DNA from: Vicinamibacteria bacterium | GTDB taxonomy: Bacteria > Acidobacteriota > Vicinamibacteria > Vicinamibacterales > UBA2999 | Length of the DNA stretch: 11,966 bases | Direction of reading: 5' to 3' | Assembly: GCA_025924295.1 (NCBI GenBank) | Contig: JAICEG010000123.1 | Span: 1-11,966 of the forward strand | Translations under genes and position numbers: made by a program | Notes under the pieces: model-generated | What the model was told of the DNA's origin: nothing | The model's input: the letters and a program-made list of their open reading frames with translations, nothing else | Database searches by the model: none | Shown here: piece by piece, positions 1-7,848 of the stretch | Layout: each line of letters opens with the position of its first letter | How positions within the stretch are numbered: position 1 is the first letter of the stretch

Positions 1-280
1 AGACGAAGATGCGCCGGCCCTGCGGCACGAGACTGATTCCGGCATCACACACCTGATGCGGCGGCAGGCGCGTCGTTTCGACGCCATCGAGCAGCACGCG
101 GCCGCGGCGGGCCGGCGTCAAGCCGGCGAGCGAACGGCACAACGTCGTCTTGCCCACGCCGTTGCGTCCGAGAACCGCGGTCACCGTGCCGCGTTCGGCA
201 CGCATAGTCGTGCCCTGCAGCACGTGGCTGTCGCCGTAATACGTGTGAACGTCGATCACGTCGAGAAACGCCTGGTTCAC
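1..280 (-). CDS. livF: Branched-chain amino acid type ABC transporter ATP-binding protein LivF (partial, N-terminal part)
   Basis: This is the second ATPase of a Liv/HAAT-family importer, a cytoplasmic subunit that powers the two membrane permeases. Only the first 93 codons lie in the window; the gene continues past position 1. Visible are Walker A (GRNGVGKTT, residues 38-46) and the Q-loop region (LVPQGRRIF, glutamine 87), which is typical of LivF. The signature motif, Walker B and H-loop lie outside. I chose the GTG at 278-280 because a good Shine-Dalgarno sequence (GAGGAG) sits 8 nt upstream. A second in-frame GTG at 287-289 overlaps that ribosome site and is less likely. It follows livG after a 55-bp gap, so it is probably co-transcribed. 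Its leader closely matches the leader of the PEP-synthase-like gene at 9745-11046. Confidence 0.93.
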   Translation of the reverse strand, partial: MNQAFLDVIDVHTYYGDSHVLQGTTMRAERGTVTAVLGRNGVGKTTLCRSLAGLTPARRGRVLLDGVETTRLPPHQVCDAGISLVPQGRRIFV

Positions 281-313
281 GCTTCTCACTCCTCGATTCT
301 CCGTTCGTGTTCA
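274..313. repeat. Copy of a 40-bp leader repeat shared with 11031-11070
   Basis: Gapless 33/40 match to 11031-11070, spanning the start codon, ribosome site and leader of livF. The outer parts GGTTCA (274-279) and GTTCGTGTTCA (303-313) are identical. Unlike the other copy, no complementary partner arm is seen in the adjoining 55-bp gap. Confidence 0.7.
289..294 (-). promoter_or_regulatory. Ribosome binding site of livF
   Basis: GAGGAG on the minus strand, 8 nt before the GTG at 278-280. It decides in favour of this start over the in-frame GTG at 287-289, which overlaps the site. Confidence 0.65.
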
Positions 314-335
314 CGTTGGGAATGACAGTTCCTCG

Positions 336-1103
336 TCACGAGTTCACCGATCCACCGAGGTACGCCTGCTGTACGAGTTCGTTCGCGCTCACCTCGTCGC
401 GTGAACCATCAGCCAGGACTTTGCCTTGATGGAGCACCGTCACGCGTGCCGCAAACGAGAACGCCACATCCATGTCGTGCTCGATCAGCAGCACGGCGAT
501 CGACGGATCGAGTTGCTCGAGAAGACCGCGCATCGCCACGCGTTCCGGGGTCGAGAGTCCTGCCATCGGCTCATCGAGCAGCAGCAGTCGCGGGTGTCCG
601 GCCAGTGCGAGCGCGACGTCAAGCCGGCGCTGCGCTCCGTAGGAGATGTGCCGTGCCCGTTCGTCCCTGACGTTCGAGAGCTCGAACTGATCGAGGAGCC
701 TGCCGGCTCGTTCCATGAAGTCGCCGTGACTCGACAGCGGCCTGAACATCGTGAACTTGCGTCGATCGAGCGCGGCGCATGCCAGCAGCACGTTGTCGAT
801 CACGCTCAATTCCGGGAACAGGCGGGTGATTTGAAACGTCCGCGCGACACCGAGCGCCGCCCGCTGGTGCGGCTTGAGCTTCGTGACGTTCCTGCCATCC
901 AACGTGATCGCACCGCTGCTCGGTGGGAACTCACCGCTGATGATGTTGAACAGCGTCGTCTTTCCCGCTCCGTTCGGACCGATGACCGCGTGGCGCGCCC
1001 CTGGTTCTACGGTCAGCGTCACGTCGTCGACAGCCTTCAGGCCGCCGAAATGACGGGACACCCGCTCGAGTTGAAGGCAAGGCGTCCCCGGGCTACCGCT
1101 CAT
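336..1103 (-). CDS. livG: Branched-chain amino acid type ABC transporter ATP-binding protein LivG
   Basis: First ATPase subunit of the Liv-type importer, 255 residues, the usual length for LivG. In order: Walker A GPNGAGKTT (42-50), Q-loop glutamine 91 in ARTFQ, ABC signature SYGAQ (154-158), Walker B LLLLDE (173-178) and the H-loop histidine 209 in LLIEHD. The stretch ARTFQITRLFPELSVIDNV is characteristic of LivG. The ATG at 1101-1103 was chosen because homology begins just after it. The longer open frame up to 1193 overlaps the binding-protein gene by about 100 bp and its extra residues are low-complexity Ser/Arg/Pro. The chosen start overlaps the stop of the upstream gene by 11 bp, which suggests translational coupling; no clear Shine-Dalgarno is visible. 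The ligand is unknown, since family members carry amino acids, amides, urea and aromatic acids. Confidence 0.94.
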   Translation of the reverse strand: MSGSPGTPCLQLERVSRHFGGLKAVDDVTLTVEPGARHAVIGPNGAGKTTLFNIISGEFPPSSGAITLDGRNVTKLKPHQRAALGVARTFQITRLFPELSVIDNVLLACAALDRRKFTMFRPLSSHGDFMERAGRLLDQFELSNVRDERARHISYGAQRRLDVALALAGHPRLLLLDEPMAGLSTPERVAMRGLLEQLDPSIAVLLIEHDMDVAFSFAARVTVLHQGKVLADGSRDEVSANELVQQAYLGGSVNS

Positions 1104-2304
1104 AGAGAGGTTCGCTGAGGTAGCGATCGGGGTCGAAGGTCCAGAACTGCGAGACCCTCGGGAAGGTGTCGATGACGGTGTTCTGCAGCTCACCGTTCAC
1201 GCGCTCGACGCGGCGGATGTACACGTTCTCGATCGGGTTGCCGTAGGCATCGAGTTCCATCGGGCCGCGCGGAAGGTCTGAAGGCCTCACTCGGCGGAGG
1301 GCTTCGACGAGGGCCGCGCGGTCTTCCACGCGGCCGTCGATGGCGTTGATTGCGGCAATGAGCCACTTGCCGCCGGTGTACATGCTTTCCGAGTAGTAGC
1401 TCGGTATCTTTTTGAAGCGGGCGCGATAGGTCGCGGCGAACGCCTTGTTCGCCGGGGTGTCGAGCGCGGCACTGTAGTGCAGGGCCGTGACCGTTCCGAT
1501 TGCCTCGTCGCCCATGAACGGCAGCACGTGCTCGTCGGTTGTCGTACCTCCGCCGATCAGTGTGACGCGGCCCTTCAGCCCGAACTCCTCGTACTGCCGC
1601 ATGAACTGAAGGGCAGTCCGTCCGAGCAGCAGCGCGTAGACGGCGTCGACGTCGCGCGGGATTTGCGCGAGATAGGGCGCGAAGTCGTGGGCCGACAACG
1701 GGACCCACAGCTTCTGCCGGATACGGCCGCCCGCGGCGGCGAACGTCCGTTCGAAGCCGCCCACCGACTCCCAGCCGAACGCGTAGTCGAGCGCGATGGT
1801 GACCACCGAGCGAATGCCGAGTTTCTGATAGGCATACTCACCAAACGCGTGGTTCGGTTGGCTGCCGCTCCAGCCCGTACGAACGATCCATTCGCTCCGC
1901 CGTCGTTGCGTCAGGTCATCGGCCGACACCACGGGATACACCATCGGAATCTTCATCGACGTGATGTACGGCGCGAGCGCGTATCCCGTGGACGAGAGCA
2001 GGGCGCCGGCCATCACGTGCACCTCGTCTCGCTCGACGAGCTTTCGTGCCTTCGTCAGCCCCACTGCCGGAATGGCTTCGTCGTCTTCCACGATGAGCTC
2101 GATCTGGCGCCCGCCGGCGCGGTAACCGATCTCATCGAGGTACATCAGGAACCCGTTCAGGATGTCGCGGCCGTTTTGCGCGTTGCCGCCGGAGAGCGGC
2201 ACCATGAATCCGATTTTGATGGGAGGACGTGTATCGTTCGTCTGGGCGCTGATGAACGTTGCAGCGACGGCGACGACGAGCAGGAGCGCGCGAACGGCGT
2301 TCAT
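1093..2304 (-). CDS. Periplasmic substrate-binding protein of Liv/HAAT ABC transporter
   Basis: Type I periplasmic binding protein (Peripla_BP_6 / LivK-like), 403 residues, which captures the ligand for the LivH/LivM permease pair. An N-terminal Sec signal (MNAVRALLLVVAVAATFISA) is followed by the family opening IKIGFMVPLSGGNAQNGRD. Later family-like segments are VEDDEAIPAVGLTKARKLVE and VYPVVSADDLTQRRR. The ATG at 2302-2304 is preferred over an upstream in-frame start at 2391 because the signal peptide starts there and its ATG overlaps the livM stop codon as ATGA. The gene sits between the permeases and the ATPases, unlike the E. coli order with livK first. The ligand cannot be predicted; HAAT proteins of this divergent kind often bind aromatic acids or amides rather than leucine. 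Confidence 0.92.
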   Translation of the reverse strand: MNAVRALLLVVAVAATFISAQTNDTRPPIKIGFMVPLSGGNAQNGRDILNGFLMYLDEIGYRAGGRQIELIVEDDEAIPAVGLTKARKLVERDEVHVMAGALLSSTGYALAPYITSMKIPMVYPVVSADDLTQRRRSEWIVRTGWSGSQPNHAFGEYAYQKLGIRSVVTIALDYAFGWESVGGFERTFAAAGGRIRQKLWVPLSAHDFAPYLAQIPRDVDAVYALLLGRTALQFMRQYEEFGLKGRVTLIGGGTTTDEHVLPFMGDEAIGTVTALHYSAALDTPANKAFAATYRARFKKIPSYYSESMYTGGKWLIAAINAIDGRVEDRAALVEALRRVRPSDLPRGPMELDAYGNPIENVYIRRVERVNGELQNTVIDTFPRVSQFWTFDPDRYLSEPLYER

Positions 2305-3248
2305 GAACGGCGATGCCTCCCCAGGTTCCACAATCCTTGCGGCGCCCACAGGATCGTGACGATGTAGACGATGCCGAGGATGAGGAGCCACCGTGCCGTG
2401 TAGGCGCTCATCACGTTCTTCAGGATGACGATGGCTCCCGCTCCAATCACCGGTCCGACGAGCGTTGCGGGTCCGCCCAGCGTGACCATCAGGAACAGTT
2501 CAGATGATGCGGTCAGATCCAGGTAGGTCGGACTGACGAAGCCGTTGTAGTAGGCCCACATGATCCCGGCCACGCTCGCGAACGCCCCGGCGCAGACATA
2601 GCTCAGATACCCGTGGAGCCACGTGTTGAACCCCAGGCTCCTCATGCGCGGTTCGTGTTCGCGGATCCCCTGGAGCGTGAGGCCGAAGGGCGACTTCACG
2701 AGCACCATCATCAGCACGATGCACGCCGCGAAGACCACCAGCGCGAGATAGTAGAAGGGAATGGGGCCGGTTGCCGGCAGGCCGATCAGCGTCTCGAGAC
2801 GAGGAATGCCGGCGATGCCGTTGTCGCCGCCGGTCACTGGAATCCAGCGGAAGCTCAACCCCCACAGCACCATGCCGAGCGCCATCGTGATCATCAGGAA
2901 GTACACGTCGCGCACGTGCGAGACGATGAGCCCCAGCAGCGCGGCCAGACCCGTGCCGGCGATGAACCCTCCGGCGATGGATGCCACCACGCCAGCCTGA
3001 TACGTCGTCGACAGGATGCCGACTCCGTACGCGGCGACGCCGAAAAAGCCCGCGTGACCGAGAGACGGAAGGCCGGTGTATCCAATCAGCAGGTCGAGGC
3101 TCATCGCGAGGATGCCGAGAATGACGACCTGCGTCAGCAGCCCCACCCAGTAGGCGGACAAGAACGGGGGAGCGGCCAGGAGAAACACGGCGCCAAGGCC
3201 GGCGACAACGAGTCTCCAGTCGGGGGCGGTTGCTCTAGGCTCGGCCAT
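2301..3248 (-). CDS. livM: Branched-chain amino acid type ABC transporter permease LivM
   Basis: Inner-membrane permease subunit, 315 residues, with many hydrophobic segments. The LivM hallmark is present at residues 53-75, around LLIGYTGLPSLGHAGFFG, followed by VGIL. A cytoplasmic loop near residues 195-215 (GIREHEPRMRSLGFN) corresponds to the usual region contacting the ATPase (GIRENERAA...G in relatives). The C-terminus ends in a short basic tail, LGRHRRS. The start ATG overlaps the end of livH by 14 bp and the stop overlaps the binding-protein start by 4 bp (ATGA), so the three genes are translationally coupled. The pairing with LivH and two ATPases makes the assignment firm; the transported substrate is not determined. 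Confidence 0.94.
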   Translation of the reverse strand: MAEPRATAPDWRLVVAGLGAVFLLAAPPFLSAYWVGLLTQVVILGILAMSLDLLIGYTGLPSLGHAGFFGVAAYGVGILSTTYQAGVVASIAGGFIAGTGLAALLGLIVSHVRDVYFLMITMALGMVLWGLSFRWIPVTGGDNGIAGIPRLETLIGLPATGPIPFYYLALVVFAACIVLMMVLVKSPFGLTLQGIREHEPRMRSLGFNTWLHGYLSYVCAGAFASVAGIMWAYYNGFVSPTYLDLTASSELFLMVTLGGPATLVGPVIGAGAIVILKNVMSAYTARWLLILGIVYIVTILWAPQGLWNLGRHRRS

Positions 3249-4089
3249 ACAGACCCGTTGGCTTCAGCGCGAGCACGAGCACCATCGGCGCGAAGAGCGT
3301 GAAGTAGGAGAGCTCCGGGACGAGGGCCTTGCCGAAGTTGTCGATCATGCCGACGACGATCGCGCCGATCAAGGCGCCTTTCAGGCTTCCCATGCCACCG
3401 ATGATGACGACGACGAAAGCGAGCGGCAGCAGCTCGAAATCCATGCCGGGATAGCCTCCCAGAATCGGCCCACCCATCACACCGCCGAACGCCGCGAGCG
3501 CTGCCCCCGCTGCGAACACGCCACCTGACAGTCGCGCGACGTTGATACCCGTTGCCGCGGCGATTTCCGGATCGTCGACCGTCGCCCGCACCCGCGCACC
3601 GATCAACGTCCGGTCGTTGACGATCCACAGGCCGACACCGACCAGTGCCGCCACGACGATGACGAACACGCGATACCACGGAAAGACGATGTCGCCGATC
3701 TCCATCGAGCCGGTCAGCCAGCGCGGCGTCGGCAACGTAAACGGGTCGCCTCCCCAGAGCATCAACGCGGCGTCCCGAAAGAACAGCGCGAAGCCCATCG
3801 TCATCATCATCTGCGCCAGCGGTTGCGACGCGAAGCGCCGGAGGAAGAATCGCTGCATGAGGAAGCCGACGATGGCGACGACGAAAAGGGCGAGCAGCGC
3901 CCCGGCCAGCAGGCTCGAGGTCCGCGCCGCCACGGTATAGGCGACGTAGACGCCGAGCATGTAGAACGACCCGTGCGCGATGTTGACGATCCGCATCACG
4001 CCGAACGCCAGCGTGAGACCGCTGGCGATCAGGAAGAGCAGTGCTGCGGAAAACAGACCGTTAAGCGACTGAACGACGAAGTAGGTCAC
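3235..4089 (-). CDS. livH: Branched-chain amino acid type ABC transporter permease LivH
   Basis: Inner-membrane permease subunit, 284 residues, very hydrophobic with roughly eight membrane segments. The LivH hallmark lies at residues 24-48: GLTLAFGVMRIVNIAHGSFY, then MLG. A later family-like stretch is GGMGSLKGALIGAIVVG. The start is a GTG at 4087-4089, only 8 bp after the stop of the GlcG-family gene. The spacing suggests one transcript with the metabolic genes upstream. No strong Shine-Dalgarno is visible, so translation may be coupled to the preceding gene. It forms the heterodimeric channel with LivM. Confidence 0.94.
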   Translation of the reverse strand: MTYFVVQSLNGLFSAALLFLIASGLTLAFGVMRIVNIAHGSFYMLGVYVAYTVAARTSSLLAGALLALFVVAIVGFLMQRFFLRRFASQPLAQMMMTMGFALFFRDAALMLWGGDPFTLPTPRWLTGSMEIGDIVFPWYRVFVIVVAALVGVGLWIVNDRTLIGARVRATVDDPEIAAATGINVARLSGGVFAAGAALAAFGGVMGGPILGGYPGMDFELLPLAFVVVIIGGMGSLKGALIGAIVVGMIDNFGKALVPELSYFTLFAPMVLVLALKPTGLYGRA

Positions 4090-4097
4090 TTATCGGT

Positions 4098-4697
4098 CTA
4101 CTGGCCTCGTCCGCCGCGGCCGGCCGGCGTGGGCAGCGGCGGTTGCGGTCCAAGGACCTTGGTCAGTGCCTGATAGGCGCACTGCTCGTCCATGTTGCCA
4201 CCGCCGACGCCGATCGCACCAATCAAGTTGTTCTCCACGACGATTGGCAGTCCGCCGCCCACGAAGTAGTAGGCGAGCCCAGACTCCTTGCCGAGATCGA
4301 GTCGAATCACGCGGCCATCGACGTCAGAGAAGCGTTGCGCCACAGCGCTCGAGGGCGTGCGTGCGTAGAGGGCGGTCTTCGCCTTGAGCAAACCGGTCTC
4401 GACGCCAATCGGCATCACGCCGTCCATCACGTGCGCGTCGACGATATCGCCGTTGGGTGCGAGGACGAAGATGGCGTAGTTGCCAGGGCCGCCCTGCTGA
4501 TTGCGCGCGAAGTCGACACAGGCGTCCACGATCTGGCGCGCGACCGTCGCGCTGATCTGGTTCTTCATCAGCGTCCGCTGCGCGACCTCCCTGGAAACGG
4601 TCGCCTTGTCGAGAGGGATGGCGGAACTGCCCTGCGCCCAGGCGATCGGTGGTGTCAGGCTGGCGGCGGCGAACAACATGGCGGCGACGCGTTTCAT
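4098..4697 (-). CDS. Exported GlcG/HbpS-family (DUF336) protein
   Basis: A 199-residue protein with an N-terminal Sec signal peptide (MKRVAAMLFAAASLTPPIAWA, likely cleaved after residue 21) followed by a GlcG/HbpS domain. Family-like features are the amphipathic helix ARQIVDACVDFARN, the strand APNGDIVDAHVMDG, then AKTALYARTPS, VENNLIGAIGVGGG and the closing MDEQCAYQALTKVLG. The C-terminus is a short Pro/Gly/Arg-rich tail, probably disordered. HbpS relatives bind haem and GlcG lies in glycolate operons, but the biochemical role of most members is unknown. Translation is supported by a strong AGGAGG 5 nt before the ATG. It lies between the dehydrogenases and the Liv importer. A periplasmic sensing or ligand-binding role linked to the imported compound is only a guess. 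Confidence 0.88.
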   Translation of the reverse strand: MKRVAAMLFAAASLTPPIAWAQGSSAIPLDKATVSREVAQRTLMKNQISATVARQIVDACVDFARNQQGGPGNYAIFVLAPNGDIVDAHVMDGVMPIGVETGLLKAKTALYARTPSSAVAQRFSDVDGRVIRLDLGKESGLAYYFVGGGLPIVVENNLIGAIGVGGGNMDEQCAYQALTKVLGPQPPLPTPAGRGGRGQ

Positions 4698-4700
4698 AAC

Positions 4701-4708
4701 TCCCTCCT
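4701..4708 (-). promoter_or_regulatory. Strong ribosome binding site of the GlcG-family gene
   Basis: AGGAGGGA on the minus strand; the AGGAGG core lies 5 nt before the ATG at 4695-4697. It is the clearest Shine-Dalgarno in the window and fixes the start of the exported GlcG-like protein. Confidence 0.8.
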
Positions 4709-4711
4709 AAA

Positions 4712-4728
4712 GACCCCGGGGGTCATTT
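4712..4728. repeat. Short perfect palindrome at the ADH stop codon, sharing 12 nt with the 7807-7899 repeat
   Basis: GACCCC-G-GGGGTC at 4712-4724 is a 13-nt palindrome that includes part of the dehydrogenase stop codon. The overlapping stretch CGGGGGTCATTT (4717-4728) is identical to 7817-7828 in the long inverted repeat. In both places it lies at a gene junction. With no loop it is unlikely to form a useful RNA hairpin. It may be a remnant of the same repeat family, or a GC-rich coincidence. Confidence 0.45.
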
Positions 4729-5736
4729 CCCGTGCTCGAGGATGATCTTCATGCGCGCACTGCTGTCCGAGCCGAGCATGCCGATGGCGGCCTTGAGGTC
4801 CTCGAGCGGCTTCACGTCGCTGACAAGCGGCTCCAGCTTCACCTGGCCGCGCTCGACGAGGCCGATCGATGCCGGATAGTCCTCGCTCTTGGCGACGCGC
4901 GCGTTGATGAGGGCGAGTTCCTTGAAATACAGGTCGTAGAAGGGAAGTGCTCCTTCTTTGGCGGTGATGATCCCGAAGAGCAGCAGCCGTCCGCCCGAAC
5001 GGGCCATGTGAATCGCCGACGAGAGCGATGACACGACGCCAGTGGTCTCGATGATCGCGTCGGCGCCACGTCCTTCTGTCGCCTCGCGCACCCGCGCGAC
5101 TGCGTCGTCACCACCGGGAATCGTGATGTCGGCGCCCAGTGTTTCTGCCAGCGCGCGCTTGTCCGCGCTGCGCGTGACCCCGATGACCGTGGCCCCGCGC
5201 GCCTTGGCGAGCTGGACGTGCAGCTGGCCGGTGACACCGAGTCCGAGAACGACGACGAATTCGCCAGGGAAGATGTCGATCTGACGCTGCGCATGCAGGC
5301 ACGTCGTCAGCACTTGGATGAGAGGTGCGACGCTCGTTTCGACTGATGCAGGAAGTGGAAACGCGTGGCTTGCCGGGACCGTCACATACTCGGCGAAGCC
5401 GCCGTCGCGGTCGCGGCCAATCAGCATTCCGTTGCGGCAGAGATGCGTCTGCCCGATGCGGCAATGAAAGCACGTCCGGCAGTACAGCTGCGGATCGACG
5501 ATCACCCGATCGCCACTGCGAAGCGCGCTGCTGCCCGGGTCCACGACCTCACCGGCCATCTCGTGCCCCATGATGCGTGGGTACTGCACGGGGATGGAGC
5601 CATTGAAGATCTTGTAGTCGGTGCCGCAGATTCCGCTGTGCGTCACCCGCACGAGCAACTGGCCCTGGTCGGGTCCCGGCCGCGCCACATCGTCGCGAAC
5701 CAGTTCCCCGGGCGCCGTCAGGAGCATGGCTTTCAT
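4723..5736 (-). CDS. Zinc-type medium-chain alcohol/polyol dehydrogenase
   Basis: MDR-superfamily NAD(P)-dependent dehydrogenase, 337 residues, the usual size. The catalytic zinc site shows Cys37 in SGICGTD and His58-Glu59 in GHEMAGEV. The structural zinc lobe has Cys86, 89, 92 and 100 (CRTCFHC...HLC). The Rossmann motif is GLGVTG (165-170). After the second strand, TRSADKR lacks the acidic residue typical of NAD-only enzymes, so NADP use is possible. The position that usually gives the third zinc ligand (Glu in EPL-type or Cys in other members) appears to be Gln141 in APLIQVLTTC, which is unusual. The ATG overlaps the stop of the preceding hydroxyacid dehydrogenase by 4 bp (ATGA). The substrate is probably a secondary alcohol or polyol, but sequence alone does not tell. 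Confidence 0.92.
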   Translation of the reverse strand: MKAMLLTAPGELVRDDVARPGPDQGQLLVRVTHSGICGTDYKIFNGSIPVQYPRIMGHEMAGEVVDPGSSALRSGDRVIVDPQLYCRTCFHCRIGQTHLCRNGMLIGRDRDGGFAEYVTVPASHAFPLPASVETSVAPLIQVLTTCLHAQRQIDIFPGEFVVVLGLGVTGQLHVQLAKARGATVIGVTRSADKRALAETLGADITIPGGDDAVARVREATEGRGADAIIETTGVVSSLSSAIHMARSGGRLLLFGIITAKEGALPFYDLYFKELALINARVAKSEDYPASIGLVERGQVKLEPLVSDVKPLEDLKAAIGMLGSDSSARMKIILEHGK

Positions 5737-6707
5737 CGGTGTGCGAGGACCTCGGGGTTGACGGGGTTCCGCGGCGCTTTTCCGCTGAGCACCGCGACGA
5801 CTTCCTGCGCCGCCTTCACCTGCAGTTCGACGAGCGACTCCTCGGAGTAGAAGCTCGTATGCGGCGTGATGATGACGTTGTCACGTCCGAACAGGGGCGA
5901 CGGGGGTGGTGGCTCCTGCGCCATCACATCGAGCGCAGCGCCGGCGATCTGCCCGGCGTCGAGCGCTTCGGCGAGTGCGGCCTCGTCGATGATCGGGCCG
6001 CGCGCCGTGTTGACGATATAGGCCCCGCGCTTCATCCGGCCGAACGTCTCGCGGTTGAAGAGATGCTTCGTGTCGGGCGTGAGTGGTGTGTGGATCGAGA
6101 TGTAATCCGACGTGGCGATCAGCTGCGCGAGGTCGACGCGTTCGACCCCCGCCTGCCTGAAGACGTCTTCCGGCACGAAGGGATCGTAGGCAATGACCTT
6201 CATCCCGAATGCCTTGGCCTTCGGTGCGACCAGCTGTGGAATGCGTCCGAACCCGGCCAGCCCGAGCACGCTGTCACGCAGCCGATGGATCGGCACGACC
6301 GCCTTCATCTCCCAGCGGCCGCCATGTGTCCGCCCGCTCGATGATGGAATCTTGCGGACGATCGAGAGGAGGAGCGCCATGGCGTGATCGGACACCTCGT
6401 CGATGCAGTAGTCGGGCACCTTGGTGACCACGATGCCGGCGGTCGTGGCCGCCGGGATGTCGACGTTGTCCACGCCGATCCCGAACCTCGAGATGACCCG
6501 GCACTTCGGCATCTTCTGGATCATTTCGGCGGTGATCTTGGCGTAGGTCACGAGCAGCGCATCAGACGAGGCCGCCGCAGCGACGATGCCCTCGGGTGTC
6601 GGGGCGTCAGCCATGCGAAGATCTGCGCCAATCGACGACAGCACCTGGCGGGCCGGATCGAGGTTCGGAAAGACGGAATCGGAGACGGTTACGTGAAATG
6701 AGGGCAT
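5733..6707 (-). CDS. NAD-dependent D-2-hydroxyacid dehydrogenase, CtBP/SerA-like
   Basis: A 324-residue member of the D-isomer 2-hydroxyacid dehydrogenase family, which interconverts 2-hydroxy acids and 2-oxo acids with NAD. The catalytic trio is present: Arg236 in NTARGP, Glu265 in VMAQEP and His283 in TPHTSFYS. The N-terminal catalytic half contains SRFGIGVDNVDIPAA. The nucleotide motif reads GFGRIP (152-157), with proline in place of the third glycine of GxGxxG, a variant I associate with the bacterial CtBP-like subgroup. Asp175 in AYDPF fits NAD rather than NADP. The gene starts 1 nt after the methyltransferase stop and its own stop overlaps the ADH start, so all three are surely co-transcribed. 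It could be a glyoxylate/hydroxypyruvate reductase or act on a pathway-specific hydroxy acid. Confidence 0.92.
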   Translation of the reverse strand: MPSFHVTVSDSVFPNLDPARQVLSSIGADLRMADAPTPEGIVAAAASSDALLVTYAKITAEMIQKMPKCRVISRFGIGVDNVDIPAATTAGIVVTKVPDYCIDEVSDHAMALLLSIVRKIPSSSGRTHGGRWEMKAVVPIHRLRDSVLGLAGFGRIPQLVAPKAKAFGMKVIAYDPFVPEDVFRQAGVERVDLAQLIATSDYISIHTPLTPDTKHLFNRETFGRMKRGAYIVNTARGPIIDEAALAEALDAGQIAGAALDVMAQEPPPPSPLFGRDNVIITPHTSFYSEESLVELQVKAAQEVVAVLSGKAPRNPVNPEVLAHR

Positions 6708-6708
6708 C

Positions 6709-7848
6709 TTAGGTACTGTTCCAGATCGTTCGCGCCGTATCGGCGACGAGTTGCAGCTTCTGCCATTGCTCGTTTTCGGTCAAGAGGTTGCCCTCGAGGG
6801 TCGAGGCGAAGCCGCACTGCGGGCTGATCGCCAGGTTTTCGAGCGGCACGTACCGGCTGGCGTCGTCAACCCGGCGGCACAACATGTCCCGTGTCTCGAG
6901 CTCGGGCACCTTGCTGCTGACGAGACCCAGCACGACGGCCTTGTTCGGCGGCACGAAGCGAAGAGGGTCGAACGTCCCGGCACGGTCGGACTCGTATTCG
7001 AGCAGGAAAACGTCGACGTCGAGAGTGTTGAAGAGCTTCTCGGCGATGGGATCGTAGCCTCCCTCCGCATACCAGTGGCTTCGGCTGTTCCCTCGACAGA
7101 GGTGAATCGCCAATGTGACCCCGTCACGCCGCGCGCCCTCGAGGCAGGCATTGTCCACCCGTATCGCCTCGTCGAGCGCATCGTCGGGAGACACACCCAT
7201 CTCGTTCTTGATGTAGTCGCGCCACCTGGGGTCGACGTAGTAGCTGTAACGAGGCGCATCAATCTGAATGTAAGTCACGCCATCGTTCACGAGCGCCTGA
7301 ATCTCGGACCTGATGATGGGCACGACGTCCCAGAGGAAGTCGGAATATGTCGGGTAGGCGCGTTCGCTCAACCCTTTCCGGTAGGCGATCGCAGGGAACT
7401 GATTCGCCGTGGGCAGCGTCATCTTGAACGCGCCCGGGCTGTGTCGCTTCAGGAAGTCGACCTCGTGCGCGGTGAGCCGCCTGGTCTGCCTGATCTTGTC
7501 GACGACGATGCCGGTCAACTTGAGCAGCCCGGTCCCAGTCGGGCGATCCGAATCTCCCTTCCACGCCCGCGCGATCGATCCGTCTTTGTCCAGCCCTTCA
7601 ACTGCGTCGTAGAAGTCGCCCATGAACTGGCTCCGACGCAGCTCGCCGTCGCTGAAGATCCTGAAGCCGAGATCCTGCTGGCGCTGAAGTGCGCTCAGGA
7701 TGCAACGGTCCTCGATCTCGCGAAGCTGTTCAGGCGTCGCGGAAGGGTCACGGCGCGCGTCGATAAGTTCCTTCGGGCGAAGGAAGCTGCCGACGTGATC
7801 AGCTTTGTAATGGGGTCGGGGGTCATTTAAAGAGGACACTTTGCTCAC
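6709..7848 (-). CDS. MetE-like cobalamin-independent methyltransferase (YxjG/YxjH type)
   Basis: A 379-residue protein resembling the C-terminal catalytic domain of MetE, a zinc enzyme that moves an alkyl group onto a thiol. Family opening ADHVGSFLRP lies at residues 17-26. All four zinc ligands are visible: His249 and Cys251 (HLCRGN), Glu284 (FLLEYES) and Cys345 (SPQCGF). The N-terminal folate-binding half of full MetE is absent, as in YxjG, archaeal core-MetE (which can use methylcobamide donors) and epoxyalkane:CoM transferases. The methyl donor and acceptor are therefore uncertain. The start is a GTG at 7846-7848 with GGAG 10 nt upstream. Residues up to Tyr14 come from a long inverted repeat, and no other start exists before the conserved opening. 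The next gene follows after 1 nt. Confidence 0.9.
   Translation of the reverse strand: MSKVSSLNDPRPHYKADHVGSFLRPKELIDARRDPSATPEQLREIEDRCILSALQRQQDLGFRIFSDGELRRSQFMGDFYDAVEGLDKDGSIARAWKGDSDRPTGTGLLKLTGIVVDKIRQTRRLTAHEVDFLKRHSPGAFKMTLPTANQFPAIAYRKGLSERAYPTYSDFLWDVVPIIRSEIQALVNDGVTYIQIDAPRYSYYVDPRWRDYIKNEMGVSPDDALDEAIRVDNACLEGARRDGVTLAIHLCRGNSRSHWYAEGGYDPIAEKLFNTLDVDVFLLEYESDRAGTFDPLRFVPPNKAVVLGLVSSKVPELETRDMLCRRVDDASRYVPLENLAISPQCGFASTLEGNLLTENEQWQKLQLVADTARTIWNST

Noticed and set aside
1104..1193. N-terminal extension of LivG up to 1193
   Set aside because: The added residues are low-complexity Ser/Pro/Arg and overlap the upstream gene. LivG homology begins right after the ATG at 1103.
1477..2367. 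Plus-strand open frame of 296 codons
   Set aside because: It is antisense to the Liv binding-protein gene and shows only a composition-driven sequence.
6751..7830. Plus-strand open frame of 359 codons
   Set aside because: It is fully antisense to the MetE-like gene, whose zinc ligands and family motifs are clear. It has no motif of its own.
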